Positions 13,221 through 21,456 of a DNA stretch of 43,396 bases are shown one piece after another. This DNA is from Candidatus Thermoflexus japonica (GTDB lineage Bacteria > Chloroflexota > Anaerolineae > Thermoflexales > Thermoflexaceae). Under the pieces are notes generated by a model that was given only the letters and a program-made list of their open reading frames with translations, did no database searches and was not told the origin of the DNA. The stretch lies in NCBI GenBank assembly GCA_002898735.1, contig BEHY01000017.1, positions 1 through 43,396 on the forward strand, in the 5' to 3' direction. Every line of letters begins with the position of its first letter. The stretch's first letter is position 1. The position numbers and the translations under genes were made by a program.

Positions 13221-14876
13221 CTAAGCCTGAAGATCCCGCGCGAACGGCTCCGGCGAGAGCGGATATCCGGTCGCGAAGACCATCAGGGTGTTCCAGTCCA
13301 CGGACCGCCCGGGCCGGAAATACCGCTGAATCAGGAACGCCCCGGTCTCCGGAGAGGCGATCCAGGTTTCGTCCTCCCCGATCCGGGCCCGCAGCGTCAT
13401 CAGCAGCTGGGAGGCCGCCAGCTCCCCGAGCAGATAATTATGGTAATACACCGGGGCCACGCTCAGATGGATCTTCGCCGCCCAGTCGGGCGCATCCCGT
13501 CCCTCCGGGCGGCGGACCATCTGGAATTCCTCCACCAGATCCCACCACAGGCGGTTGAGGTCCTGGCGGGGGTTCTGATAGAGGGCCCGTTCGAAGTGAG
13601 CCATCACCAGCACCCAGCGGGTGAAGACCAGCAGCTTGGCCCGGTTGCGGCGGAGGGCCTGGGGGAGCGTCCCCTGAAGGGTTCCTTCATCGAGGTTCAG
13701 ATAGCGCCGCAACCAGGCGGGGTGATGGATCAGGCGGCCCATCAGCACGGCGATGGCCTCGGTGGAGAGGATGTGGGCCGGCGTCCGCAGGAGGAACGGA
13801 AGGTTGCGGTCGATGTATTTGTCGTAAACTGCGTGCCCGAGCTCGTGGAGCATCGTCTCCGCCCAGTAGGCGTCGGGCTGGAGGTTGGCCAGGATCCGCA
13901 CATCCCCTTTCCGGTCGATGTGGATGCAGTAGGCGTGCTGCTGCTTCCCTTCCCGTTCGTAAAGGTCGCTCCGGGCCAGGATGTCTTCGATCTCCAGCCC
14001 GATGGCGCTGTAAAAAGCCCGGGAGAGGGCGACCGGATCGCGCCCCTCGAAGAAACGGGCCACGCCATCGCCGACTTCCGGAGGCTCCTGGAAGAAGGGG
14101 TCGCTGTAATGCCAGGGCCGCAGCTCCCGGGGATCGATCCCGAAGCGATGGGCCAGCTCCGCGTCGAGCTCGGCCTTGTAGGCGGCGAACAGGGGGCGGG
14201 TCCGTTGATCCAGCTGATCGAGGAGCCGGAACAGTTCCCCCTCATCCTGCTCCGCCAGGGCCAGGCTCATCGTGTAGAAGTGATCGAAGCCGACCTGGCG
14301 GGCCCCTTCGTTGCGCAGATCGACCAGGCGGAGCAGCCGTTCCGCCACCTGAGCGCCGATCTGCTTGCTGGCCTCCCAGGCCTCCCGCCGCAGCGCCAGA
14401 TCCGTGGAGGTCCGCAGGATCTGGCGGATCTGGTTATCGGTGACCGGCTGGCCCCGCAGGGTCGCCCGGAACGTGTTGAACGCGCCCTCGACTTCCTTCT
14501 CGAGATCGGTGATGGCGTCGATGAGGCGGGGGTCGATCTGGAGGCCGCGGAAGTCGTCGTAGAGGATGCGGGCCTGGCGGGCCAGGAGCGGGGGGATCTC
14601 CGGGTTGGGGGTGAAGGCGCCGTCTTTCAGAAGGCCGGCGTCTTCCATCAGCTGGCGCAGCCGGGCGAACGCCTGGCGATCGGCGTAGACCTTGCGGAGG
14701 GCGGCGGTCCATCGCGCGTATTCCTCCTCGTCCTCCTTCCGCCCCGTCGTGGTGAAGCGCCAGTAAGCTTCCGACTGGGCGATGACCAGCGGCTCCACCT
14801 GGCGGGTGTGGGCCTCGATAAAGGATTCCAGGGCCTGGATCACCGGGCACATTCCCTCCTGATCAGCGTGAAACAT
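13221..14876 (-). CDS. M2/M3-type zinc metallopeptidase
   Basis: The product has up to 551 residues. It is an all-helical gluzincin peptidase of the oligopeptidase F/ACE type. The zinc motif HELGH (His344, Glu345, His348) and the third ligand Glu373 (STEAIA), 25 residues later, match M3 spacing. YYHNYLLGELAASQL near residue 500 supplies the substrate Tyr/His region. No signal peptide is present, so it should degrade small peptides in the cytoplasm. The true start is uncertain among ATG 14876, ATG 14852 and a nearby GTG, because the GGAGGG motif lies between the first two. It stands alone between two genes of unknown function. Confidence 0.88.
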   Translation of the reverse strand: MFHADQEGMCPVIQALESFIEAHTRQVEPLVIAQSEAYWRFTTTGRKEDEEEYARWTAALRKVYADRQAFARLRQLMEDAGLLKDGAFTPNPEIPPLLARQARILYDDFRGLQIDPRLIDAITDLEKEVEGAFNTFRATLRGQPVTDNQIRQILRTSTDLALRREAWEASKQIGAQVAERLLRLVDLRNEGARQVGFDHFYTMSLALAEQDEGELFRLLDQLDQRTRPLFAAYKAELDAELAHRFGIDPRELRPWHYSDPFFQEPPEVGDGVARFFEGRDPVALSRAFYSAIGLEIEDILARSDLYEREGKQQHAYCIHIDRKGDVRILANLQPDAYWAETMLHELGHAVYDKYIDRNLPFLLRTPAHILSTEAIAVLMGRLIHHPAWLRRYLNLDEGTLQGTLPQALRRNRAKLLVFTRWVLVMAHFERALYQNPRQDLNRLWWDLVEEFQMVRRPEGRDAPDWAAKIHLSVAPVYYHNYLLGELAASQLLMTLRARIGEDETWIASPETGAFLIQRYFRPGRSVDWNTLMVFATGYPLSPEPFARDLQA

Positions 14877-14953
14877 GCGATGCAGGGGCGGAGCGGGATG
14901 CGGAAGCTGCCCCGCTCCACCTCCAGCGCCTTCCCCGGGCCGATCGACTCCTC

Positions 14954-15292
14954 TCAGGCGTTCTCCGGATGCTCCATGGGGCGGGGGCGGCGCACCCAGA
15001 GGACGAGGACATCGCCCTCAGGCCAGCGCTCGACCCGCGCGGCGATCACGTCGGCCCAGCGCCGCTCGCCGGAGGGCGCGGGGAAATCCAGCTGCACCGG
15101 CCGGCCCTCCTCCCACGCGCGGCGGCAGCGTTCCAGCATCTTCTCGCCGTTGAAGGTGCGCATCTGACAGACCGCCACCGGCTGAGTGGTCGGCCCTTCA
15201 TAGATCGAAAACGCCCAGACCTCCCGGGCAGGCTGAAATTGAGGGGTCGGTCCTTCCACCACCGTGATCCATTCCGGCTCCATCCAGCGCAT
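14954..15292 (-). CDS. Hypothetical protein, 112 residues
   Basis: The ATG at 15292 has an excellent ribosome-binding site (AGGAGGGA, 8 bases upstream), so the longer open frame to 15655 is not used. The sequence mixes beta-like stretches (WAFSIYEGPTTQPVAVCQM, DVLVLWVRRPR) with a central helix (KMLERCRRAWEEG). It has no membrane segment or known motif. It is transcribed in the same direction as the peptidase, 77 bases upstream of it. I do not recognise the family. Confidence 0.65.
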   Translation of the reverse strand: MRWMEPEWITVVEGPTPQFQPAREVWAFSIYEGPTTQPVAVCQMRTFNGEKMLERCRRAWEEGRPVQLDFPAPSGERRWADVIAARVERWPEGDVLVLWVRRPRPMEHPENA

Positions 15293-15661
15293 CGCCCGGT
15301 TCCCTCCTGAGCGTTGGTCTTCAGGATAGAGGCTTTGAGGCCGGGCCATCCCGCCTCCCGGATCAGCGCCCGGCGATGGATGTCCTGAGCGCGCGGAAAA
15401 GACCTGGCCCCATCCCGACATGGTTTGATCCAGGCGCGCAACCCTTGCGTCATAAAATTCTACCACCTTTACGGGAAATGGGGCATCGCCGTGCCGGAGC
15501 GGCGATTTCAGGCCCGCTCTTCCCAAGGATCGGAGCAGGAGCGGAGGTATGGGGGAGACAATGGGAGGGCCGGACAGGCTCCCTTCGAGCCCCATCCGCC
15601 CTCCGATTCGGCGGCGCTTTCGCACGATCCCTCGGAGTTGCCATCCTGGATTCAAGCCGGG
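15293..15661. other. Intergenic region, no gene seen
   Basis: The 369 bases hold only frames with Arg/Gly/Pro-rich out-of-phase translations. A TAGAAT/TTTTAT-like AT-rich patch on the minus strand near 15452-15463 could be a -10 region for the 112-residue gene, but no -35 is clear. Confidence 0.5.
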
Positions 15662-16711
15662 TCAGAAAAAGGCGCCCCGCCGGGTGTGATGGAGCAGATA
15701 GAGGAAGAAAGGCCCCCCCAGGAAGGCGGTCAGGATGGTCAGGGGGATCTCCTGGGGGGGGAGGAGGATGCGGGAGAGGAGATCGGATAGGGCGAGCAGG
15801 GAAGCCCCCAGGAGGATGGAGGCGGGAAGAACCCGTGGGTAGCGGGGCCCCACGATCAGGCGGGCCAGATGGGGGGCGATCAGGCCCACGAAACCGATGA
15901 TCCCGGTGAAGGCCACCGCGCCGGCGGTGGCCAGGGTCGCCGCCCCGATCGTCAGCCGCTTCACCCGCTCCACCGGCAGCCCCAGCTGCCGCGCCTGCTC
16001 TTCCCCAAACTGGAGCACATCCAGCGGACGTCCCAGCAGGAGCAGGACGCCCAGGCCAGCGACCACATAGGGGAAGGCCCCGCGGAGAGCCGGCCAGCCC
16101 CCCAGGGCATAGCCGCCCAGCATCCAGATCCATGCCCGATGGGGGGCCACCCGGCCGACCATGGCCATCAGCAGACCCAGGCTGAGGGCGTTGAGGATGG
16201 CCCCCACCGCAACCCCGGCCAGCAGCAGTGCGGTCAGCGGCACCATGCCTCCCACCCGGGCGAGGCGGATCACCAGCCCAACGGTGAGCAGTCCGCCCAG
16301 AAAGGCCGTTAGGGGAAGGCTCAGCAGCCCGAAGGCGCTGGCGGAAAGGTTCAGGGCGACGGCGATGAGCGCCCCCAGGTTCGCCCCCGCCGCCACCCCG
16401 ATCAGGTAGGGGTCCGCCAGCGGGTTGCGGAACAACCCCTGATAGGCGGCGCCGGCCCCCGCCAGCGCCGCGCCCGTCAGCGCGAGGAGCAACACCCGGG
16501 GGAGCCGCACCTCCCATACGATGGTCGTCAGGGTGGGATCCCGGACCTCCCCGAGGAGGATCCGCCCCAGCTCCGAGGGGGGAATCGGAACTGGGCCCAG
16601 GGCCACTCCCAGGGCCAGGCTGCTGGTGAGGAGCATCCCCAAGCCGACCCACAGCCCGATCCGGATGGGTCGGGAGCGCCGGACAGCCAGGGACAGGGCA
16701 CGGAAGGACAT
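15662..16711 (-). CDS. BtuC/FecCD-family ABC transporter permease (probable cobalamin uptake)
   Basis: The product has 349 residues with about ten membrane helices. FecCD-family permeases import corrinoids, haem or siderophores. Family hallmarks are [42 protein letters not shown] in the first third and [35 protein letters not shown] in the last third, which contacts the ATPase. It follows the substrate-binding protein gene in the same direction, and a cobalamin riboswitch heads the unit, so corrinoid is the likely cargo. No ATPase (BtuD) gene follows; the downstream DNA is non-coding for 369 bases. The partner ATPase must be elsewhere or shared. Confidence 0.92.
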   Translation of the reverse strand: [349 protein letters not shown]

Positions 16712-16820
16712 GTTCGCCTCCGTTCGGATCGGCGCCGCTGGGATCCCATGGAGAAGGCCGGATGCCCCTCCTCCCGGTTCAGCGGATCACCGGGAGGGGC
16801 GAGTAAAGAAAATCATTCGG

Positions 16821-16853
16821 GGGTTAGGGGCCACCCTCGGCGGCCCCTAACCC
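16821..16853 (-). terminator. Hairpin between substrate-binding protein and permease genes
   Basis: A perfect 12-bp stem, GGGTTAGGGGCC (16821-16832) with GGCCCCTAACCC (16842-16853) and a 9-base loop, lies in the 168 bases between the two transport genes. On the minus strand it is followed by a partly T-rich stretch (GAATGATTTTCTTTA). It could lower permease expression relative to the binding protein, or simply stabilise the upstream mRNA segment. Confidence 0.5.
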
Positions 16854-16879
16854 TCAAGATCCCCGGGTGGACCCTGGGA

Positions 16880-17917
16880 TCATCGCACGGGCGCGGGGAG
16901 CTGCAGCGCGATCTCCACCGGGCGTTTCACGGCCGGCTGCGGGAACTGCTCCGGGTGGATGATCCGCGCCAGCGCCTCCAGACCATCGACGATCCGCGGG
17001 CCCGGCCGGGAGATCAGATCCGCGTTGATCGGGTAGATGCGTCCCTCTCGCACCGCCCGCAGGCGGTTCCATCCCGGGCGCTGCCGGACTTTCTCCGGCG
17101 TCTCGCCATAATTCGCGGTCCCCAGGATGATGAGGTCCGGATCCTGACGGATCAATTCTTCCAGGCTGATCTGCCCCCACTCGCTGGAAAGGCTCGCGCC
17201 GACGTTCTGCCCACCGGCCCGGGCGATCAATCGATCGATGAAGGAGCCCGGCCCGGCCGTCCACGGCTTGCCCGGATCGGTGGCGTCGAGTTCGTAGAAG
17301 ACCTTCGGGCGGGTCCGCGTCTGGCGGACCTTTTCCTCAATGGCCGCCAGGCGGGACCGCAGGTCCGCGACGACCTTGCCGGCCTGCTCCGTGTTCCCGG
17401 TCAGCCGCCCGACCATCAGGATCTGCTGGAAGATCTCCTCGATATCCTTTGGCGTGCGCTGATGGAACACCACCAGCCCCAGATCCTCCAGCGCCTTCAC
17501 CTGCTCCGGGCTGATGACGCCGGGGGCCAGGATCAGATCAGGGCGCAGGGCCACAATCGCCTCTGTGTTGATCGAGGGGTAGGTGCCGCCGATGCTGGGG
17601 ACCTTCTTCGCCTCAGGGGGGTAATCCGAGAGCTCATCCCGCCCCACCAGGCGATCGCCAGCTCCCACGGCGAAGATCATCTCGGTAGCGGAGGGCGCGA
17701 GGGTGACGATCCGCTGCGGGCGGGCCTGCAGCACCACCGTCCTTCCGAAGTCATCGGTGGCGCTCAGGAAAGGCGCGGGGGTGGGAGTCGCCGTGGGAAG
17801 GGCGGTCGGCGAGGGCGCTGGCGTCGGAGGGGGCGTCGCGGTCGGGGTGGGGGAGGGAGCCCCCGCACAGCCGGCCAGGATCATCAGGATCAGCGCGAAT
17901 CCCAGGATGCGTCGCAT
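16880..17917 (-). CDS. BtuF-like cobalamin ABC transporter substrate-binding lipoprotein
   Basis: The product has 345 residues. ATG 17917 starts a lipoprotein signal (LGFALILMILAGCAG, lipid Cys), then a Pro/Thr linker (SPTPTATPPPTPAPSP), then the periplasmic-binding fold of class III (BtuF/FhuD). Marks of the fold are RIVTLAPSATEMIFAVGAGDRLVGR, YPPEAKKVPSIGG, NTEAIVALRPDLILA and the long backbone helix around residues 190-225. The Ala-Pro-Ser-Ala-Thr-Glu motif is typical of BtuF-like proteins. A cobalamin riboswitch and terminator lie in its leader, supporting corrinoid as ligand. A B12-dependent mutase gene lies about 1 kb away on the far side. Confidence 0.92.
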   Translation of the reverse strand: MRRILGFALILMILAGCAGAPSPTPTATPPPTPAPSPTALPTATPTPAPFLSATDDFGRTVVLQARPQRIVTLAPSATEMIFAVGAGDRLVGRDELSDYPPEAKKVPSIGGTYPSINTEAIVALRPDLILAPGVISPEQVKALEDLGLVVFHQRTPKDIEEIFQQILMVGRLTGNTEQAGKVVADLRSRLAAIEEKVRQTRTRPKVFYELDATDPGKPWTAGPGSFIDRLIARAGGQNVGASLSSEWGQISLEELIRQDPDLIILGTANYGETPEKVRQRPGWNRLRAVREGRIYPINADLISRPGPRIVDGLEALARIIHPEQFPQPAVKRPVEIALQLPAPVR

Positions 17918-17993
17918 CGTCAGACCTCCCGGTTCGGGATGGGGGCCTCGTCGAAAGGGGCGGAGGCCCATCCCGGCCGGAGGCCTGAAACAG

Positions 17994-18027
17994 GCGGCCT
18001 CCCTGCCGGAACGGACAGGGAGGCCGC
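17994..18027 (-). terminator. Terminator hairpin in the cobalamin leader
   Basis: A perfect 12-bp stem (arms 17994-18005 and 18016-18027, GCGGCCTCCCTG-type) with a 10-base loop is followed on the minus strand by CCTGTTTC. It sits between the riboswitch and the substrate-binding protein start at 17917, the position expected for an expression platform that ends transcription when cobalamin is bound. Confidence 0.6.
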
Positions 18028-18049
18028 GGGAAAGCTCGAGGGGACCCGG

Positions 18050-18236
18050 AGATGGGTCGGCGGCGCTCCTACCCCTTCCGCGAGGCTCGGAGGAGGCCGA
18101 GGCGGGCGACCGGGCTTCCATGGTCCGCTATTGCGGCCATGGTTACCGTTGCGGGACAGCGCCGGACTTTCACCGGACTTCGCCTTTCAGCCCTGCCATC
18201 CGGGGCGTCGGGCACCTCGGCCGTATTCGGTTGTCT
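18050..18236 (-). promoter_or_regulatory. Cobalamin (B12) riboswitch
   Basis: Read on the minus strand, the region has the order of conserved cobalamin-aptamer blocks: CCGAATACGGCCGAGGTGCC, then GGCAGGGCTGAAAGGCGAAG, then GTCCGGTGAAAGTCCGG, GCGCTGTCCCGCAACGGTAA, and after a CCATGG/CCATGG stem the B12-box-like AAGCCCGGTCGCCCGCC. The box matches the common AGCCAGGAGACCTGCC only partly, so the 3' edge is approximate. It is 5' of the BtuF-like gene, preceded by a good promoter and followed by a terminator hairpin. It should switch off transport gene expression when cellular cobalamin is plentiful. Confidence 0.88.
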
Positions 18237-18242
18237 GGGATC

Positions 18243-18270
18243 ATGATACGGCTCACCCGGCTCCTGTCAA
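18243..18270 (-). promoter_or_regulatory. Sigma70-type promoter of the cobalamin leader
   Basis: On the minus strand a perfect -35 TTGACA (18265-18270) is separated by 16 bases from the -10 TATCAT (18243-18248). Transcription would begin near 18236, just at the 5' edge of the riboswitch. Confidence 0.75.
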
Positions 18271-18437
18271 GGACAGGCTGGATGGGTCCGGGGCTTTCCA
18301 GCGGTGTTGATCCTTTCTATGGGAAAACCTGAGAAAGCGTGTTAGGATGGTTGCGTCCCCTGCGGCGGATGGTGACTTCCCGACTTTCTGGCCGGGCTTT
18401 TCAATCCCCATGGGGAAAATCGAAAGGAGGTCCTGTC

Positions 18438-18899
18438 GTGAAGAAAAACAAGCGCGCCCCGAAGGCCACGGCTGGCGAAACGCCGGAGGTCTTCACGGAA
18501 GAAGAGCGAGCCGCCATGCGGGAGCTCGCCCGGGAGCGGAAAGCCGCCTCGCGCCGTGGGTCCAGGGCGGATGAGGAGCGCGCGGTTCTGGAGAAGATCG
18601 CGGGGATGCCGGAACCGGATCGCGCCATGGCCATGCGGCTTCACGCGATCATCCGGGCCAGCGCGCCGGCCCTCGCGCCGAGGCTCTGGTATGGGATGCC
18701 CGCTTATGCCTGGAACGGCAAGGTGATTTGCTTCTTCCAGCCGGCGCACAAGTTCCACACCCGGTATGCGAGGCTCGGATTCACGGACGCGGCGCATCTC
18801 GATGAGGGCGCGATGTGGCCCGTGGCCTTCGCGCTGAAGGAGCTGACGGCCGTTGAGGAGGAAAAGATCGCCGCCCTCGTGAGGAAAGCGGTGAGCTGA
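18438..18899 (+). CDS. DUF1801-like (YdhG-type) protein
   Basis: The product has 153 residues from GTG 18438, which directly follows AAAGGAGGTCCTGTC. The N-terminus is Lys/Ala-rich and disordered, then helical and charged ([19 protein letters not shown]). The rest matches the DUF1801/YdhG fold: [63 protein letters not shown], and an end helix ([13 protein letters not shown]). Proteins of this fold were proposed as iron chaperones (frataxin-like YdhG), but the function is unproven. It stands alone, followed by the tandem 98-bp repeats. Confidence 0.85.
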   Translation: MKKNKRAPKATAGETPEVFTEEERAAMRELARERKAASRRGSRADEERAVLEKIAGMPEPDRAMAMRLHAIIRASAPALAPRLWYGMPAYAWNGKVICFFQPAHKFHTRYARLGFTDAAHLDEGAMWPVAFALKELTAVEEEKIAALVRKAVS

Positions 18900-18913
18900 G
18901 GCGTTCTTGCCTT

Positions 18914-19177
18914 CTTGGAGTGCGGTGCCTGGGCACCGCTCTTGCTTTCTTTGAAAGCGGCACCGAGGTGCCGCACTCCAAGATCTCCCTCCAAGATCTC
19001 CCTGGGGCTTTCTTGGAGTGCGGTGCCTGGGCACCGCTCTTGCTTTCTTTGAAAGCGGCACCGAGGTGCCGCACTCCAAGATCTCCCTCCAAGATCTCCC
19101 TGGGGCCTTCTTGGAGTGCGGTGCCTGGGCACCGCTCTTGCTTTCTCGGAAAGCGGCACCGAGGTGCCGCACTCCCA
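18914..19177. repeat. Three tandem 98-bp repeats with internal hairpins
   Basis: Copies start at 18914, 19012 and 19110 with an exact 98-base period. Copies 1 and 2 are nearly identical; copy 3 differs slightly (CTCGGAAAG for CTTTGAAAG) and is shorter. Each copy opens with CTTGGAGT and carries ACTCCAAG later, so the unit is a long imperfect inverted repeat. It encloses two 8-bp hairpins, GCGGTGCC-TG-GGCACCGC and GCGGCACC-GA-GGTGCCGC. The block fills the space between two convergent genes (stops 18899 and 19184) and may end both transcripts. It resembles dispersed REP/MITE-like elements that expand locally. Confidence 0.9.
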
Positions 19178-19183
19178 AATCTC

Positions 19184-20857
19184 TTATAGGACCTCGGGCG
19201 GGCGGTATTCCCCCCACACCTGGCGCAGGATTCCGCAGATCTCCCCCAGGGTGACGCCCGCGGCCACCGCTTCCACGAACAGCGGCATGAGGGGCTCGTC
19301 GGGCTGGCGGGCCGCCGCTTCGATGCGGCTCAGAAGGGCCGAGGCCCGCTCGGCATCCCGTCGGGCCCGCAGCTCCTGCAGCCGCGCCTTCTGGGCTTCC
19401 TCGATGGCCGGGTCCACTTTGAGGCGTTCCAGATCCGCCGGCTCCTCCTCCACCTGGAAGGCGTTCACCCCGACGATGATCTGCTCGCCCGACTCGATGG
19501 CCTGCTGGGTCCGATAGGCCGATTCGGCGATGGCCCGCTGGATGTAGCCGGACTCGATGGCCCGCAGCGCCCCGCCCATGGCCTCGACCCGGTCGATCTC
19601 CTCCAGGGCCCGCTTCTCAATCTCCGTCGTCAGGTATTCGATCACGTAACTGCCCGCCAGGGGATCGACGGTGTCGGCTACGCCCGACTCATAGGCCAGG
19701 ATCTGCTGGGTGCGCAGGGCGATCCGCGCGGATTTCTCGGTGGGCAGCCAGAGGGCTTCATCCATGGCGTTGGTGTGCAGGGATTGACAGCCGCCCAGGA
19801 TGGCGGCCAGGGCCTGGATGGTGACCCGGATGATATTGTTCTCCGGCTGCTGGGCGGTGAGGGTGCTGCCGCCCGTCTGCACGTGGAAGCGGAGCATCAT
19901 GGCCTCGGGACGGGTGGCCCCCAGGCGGTCCCGCGTCAGGCGGGCCCACAGCCGGCGGGCAGCGCGGAACTTGGCCACTTCCTCCAGGAAATGGTTGTGG
20001 GCGTTGAAGAAAAAGGAAAGCTGGGGCCCGATGTCGTCGATGGAGAGGCCGGCCCGGGCGGCCGCCCGCACATACTCCAGGGCGTGGGCGAAGGTGAAGG
20101 CCACCTCCTGCACCGCGGTGGCCCCCGCCTCCCGGATGTGGTAGCCGCTGATGCTGATCGGGTTCCAGTTGGGCACATGCCGGTGGCAGAAGGCCATCAC
20201 ATCCACGGTGAGCCGCATCGAGGGCTCCGGCGGGAAGATGTAAAGGCCGCGGGCCACGTATTCCTTGAGGATGTCGTTTTGAACCGTCCCCCGCAGCCGT
20301 TTCCAGTCCACACCCTGCTCCCGGGCCAGGGCCAGGACCATCGCCAGGAGGATCGCGGCGGGGGCGTTGATGGTCATCGAGAGGCTCACCCGATCCAGCG
20401 GGATGCCATCCAGGAGGCGCCGCATATCCTCGAGGGAACAGATGCTCACCCCGACCCGGCCCACCTCCCCGTGAGCCAGCGGGTGGTCGGCGTCATAGCC
20501 CAGCTGGGTGGGGAGATCGAACGCGACGGAGAGGCCGGTCTGCCCCTGGGCCAGCAGATAGCGGTAGCGTCGGTTGGACTCCTCGGCGGTGGCGTAGCCG
20601 GCGTATTGCCGCATGGTCCACAGACGGCCCCGATACATGGTGCGATAGATCCCGCGGGTGAAGGGGAACTCCCCCGGGAAGCCCAGATCCCGCAGGTAGT
20701 CGACCTCCACATCCCCGGGGGTGTAAAGGGGCTCCAGGGGGATGCCCGAGGGGGTTTCGAAGCGGGGGCGCCGCTGAGGGGCCTCCCGGAGGGTCTCCCG
20801 CCACCGTCGCTGCGCTTCCTGGATCTCCCTCGCTTCGATCCGGATCTCCGTCGCCAT
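19184..20857 (-). CDS. B12-dependent acyl-CoA mutase, large (catalytic) subunit
   Basis: The product has 557 residues. Methylmalonyl-CoA mutase-type enzymes rearrange acyl-CoA carbon skeletons, here most likely methylmalonyl-CoA to succinyl-CoA. The TIM-barrel domain shows [101 protein letters not shown], and [30 protein letters not shown]. It lacks the C-terminal B12-binding domain (no DxHxxG), so it is the large chain of the split form. No small-subunit gene lies in the window. It heads away from BCCP, carboxylase and carboxyltransferase genes in the same direction, as in propionate metabolism. Start ATG 20857 has AGGGAGGCCTCG before it. Confidence 0.92.
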   Translation of the reverse strand: MATEIRIEAREIQEAQRRWRETLREAPQRRPRFETPSGIPLEPLYTPGDVEVDYLRDLGFPGEFPFTRGIYRTMYRGRLWTMRQYAGYATAEESNRRYRYLLAQGQTGLSVAFDLPTQLGYDADHPLAHGEVGRVGVSICSLEDMRRLLDGIPLDRVSLSMTINAPAAILLAMVLALAREQGVDWKRLRGTVQNDILKEYVARGLYIFPPEPSMRLTVDVMAFCHRHVPNWNPISISGYHIREAGATAVQEVAFTFAHALEYVRAAARAGLSIDDIGPQLSFFFNAHNHFLEEVAKFRAARRLWARLTRDRLGATRPEAMMLRFHVQTGGSTLTAQQPENNIIRVTIQALAAILGGCQSLHTNAMDEALWLPTEKSARIALRTQQILAYESGVADTVDPLAGSYVIEYLTTEIEKRALEEIDRVEAMGGALRAIESGYIQRAIAESAYRTQQAIESGEQIIVGVNAFQVEEEPADLERLKVDPAIEEAQKARLQELRARRDAERASALLSRIEAAARQPDEPLMPLFVEAVAAGVTLGEICGILRQVWGEYRPPEVL

Positions 20858-20955
20858 CGAGGCCTCCCTTCGCTCGGATTCCGAGCCGGAGCGCCCGCCG
20901 CGGTGGATCGGCCCCACCCGGGGCGTGGGCTTCCCCCCGGTCTGGAGGGCCGATC

Positions 20956-21453
20956 TCAGCTCAGGACCACCAGGACCTGGTTCTGCTCGGCGCTCTGGCC
21001 GGGCTTCACCCGGACGGCCTTCACGGTCCCGTCGCGGGGGGCCCGGATCTCGTTTTGCATCTTCATGGATTCCAGGAGGACCAGCTTCTCCCCTTTTCGG
21101 ACGGGCTGTCCTTCCTGGACGAGCACGGCGACGATGAGGCCGGGCATGGGGGCTTTGATGGCCACCTCCCCGGAGGGGCCGTGGCGCTCCCCCGAGGCCT
21201 CGCGCAGCCGTCGTTCCCGTTCGTCCTCCACGCGCACGGCGAAGAGATATCCCCGCACGAAGACCCAGTATTCTCCCTCTCGCTCCTGCACCAGGGCCTC
21301 ATAGGAGGCGTTGTCCAGAAGCAGGGAATAGACATGCTGCTGGTCGATCAGGCGGAAATCCACCGCGCGCTCGACCCCATCGCACAGGATGCGATCCTCC
21401 CGGTTGATCTCAATCGTGAAGGTTTTGTCGTTGAGGGTGGCGATATATTTCAT
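20956..21453 (-). CDS. Biotin carboxyl carrier protein
   Basis: The product has 165 residues. The C-terminal 75 residues are a biotinyl domain with [36 protein letters not shown]; the Lys in ESMKM is the biotin site. The N-terminal half ([15 protein letters not shown]..., [16 protein letters not shown]) is the BT-like domain often found in acyl-CoA carboxylases rather than the short AccB of fatty-acid synthesis. It ends 98 bases from the mutase start and begins 3 bases after the carboxylase gene ends, so the three are one operon. It carries CO2 between biotin carboxylase and carboxyltransferase. Confidence 0.92.
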   Translation of the reverse strand: MKYIATLNDKTFTIEINREDRILCDGVERAVDFRLIDQQHVYSLLLDNASYEALVQEREGEYWVFVRGYLFAVRVEDERERRLREASGERHGPSGEVAIKAPMPGLIVAVLVQEGQPVRKGEKLVLLESMKMQNEIRAPRDGTVKAVRVKPGQSAEQNQVLVVLS

Positions 21454-21456
21454 GGC

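Noticed and set aside
13440..15167. Long plus-strand frames antisense to the M2/M3 peptidase (and similarly at 38262-41333 antisense to UvrC and 19775-23064 antisense to the mutase/carboxylase)
   Set aside because: They mirror real minus-strand genes; high GC makes antisense frames long. They show no motifs or ribosome-binding sites of their own.
18914..19177. CRISPR array
   Set aside because: The repeats are 98 bp with no unique spacers; copies are directly joined and contain internal hairpins.
18920..19254. Overlapping short ORFs (LECGAWAPLLL-type) in the 98-bp repeat
   Set aside because: Their products only repeat the tandem unit in different frames; there is no start signal and no protein-like composition.
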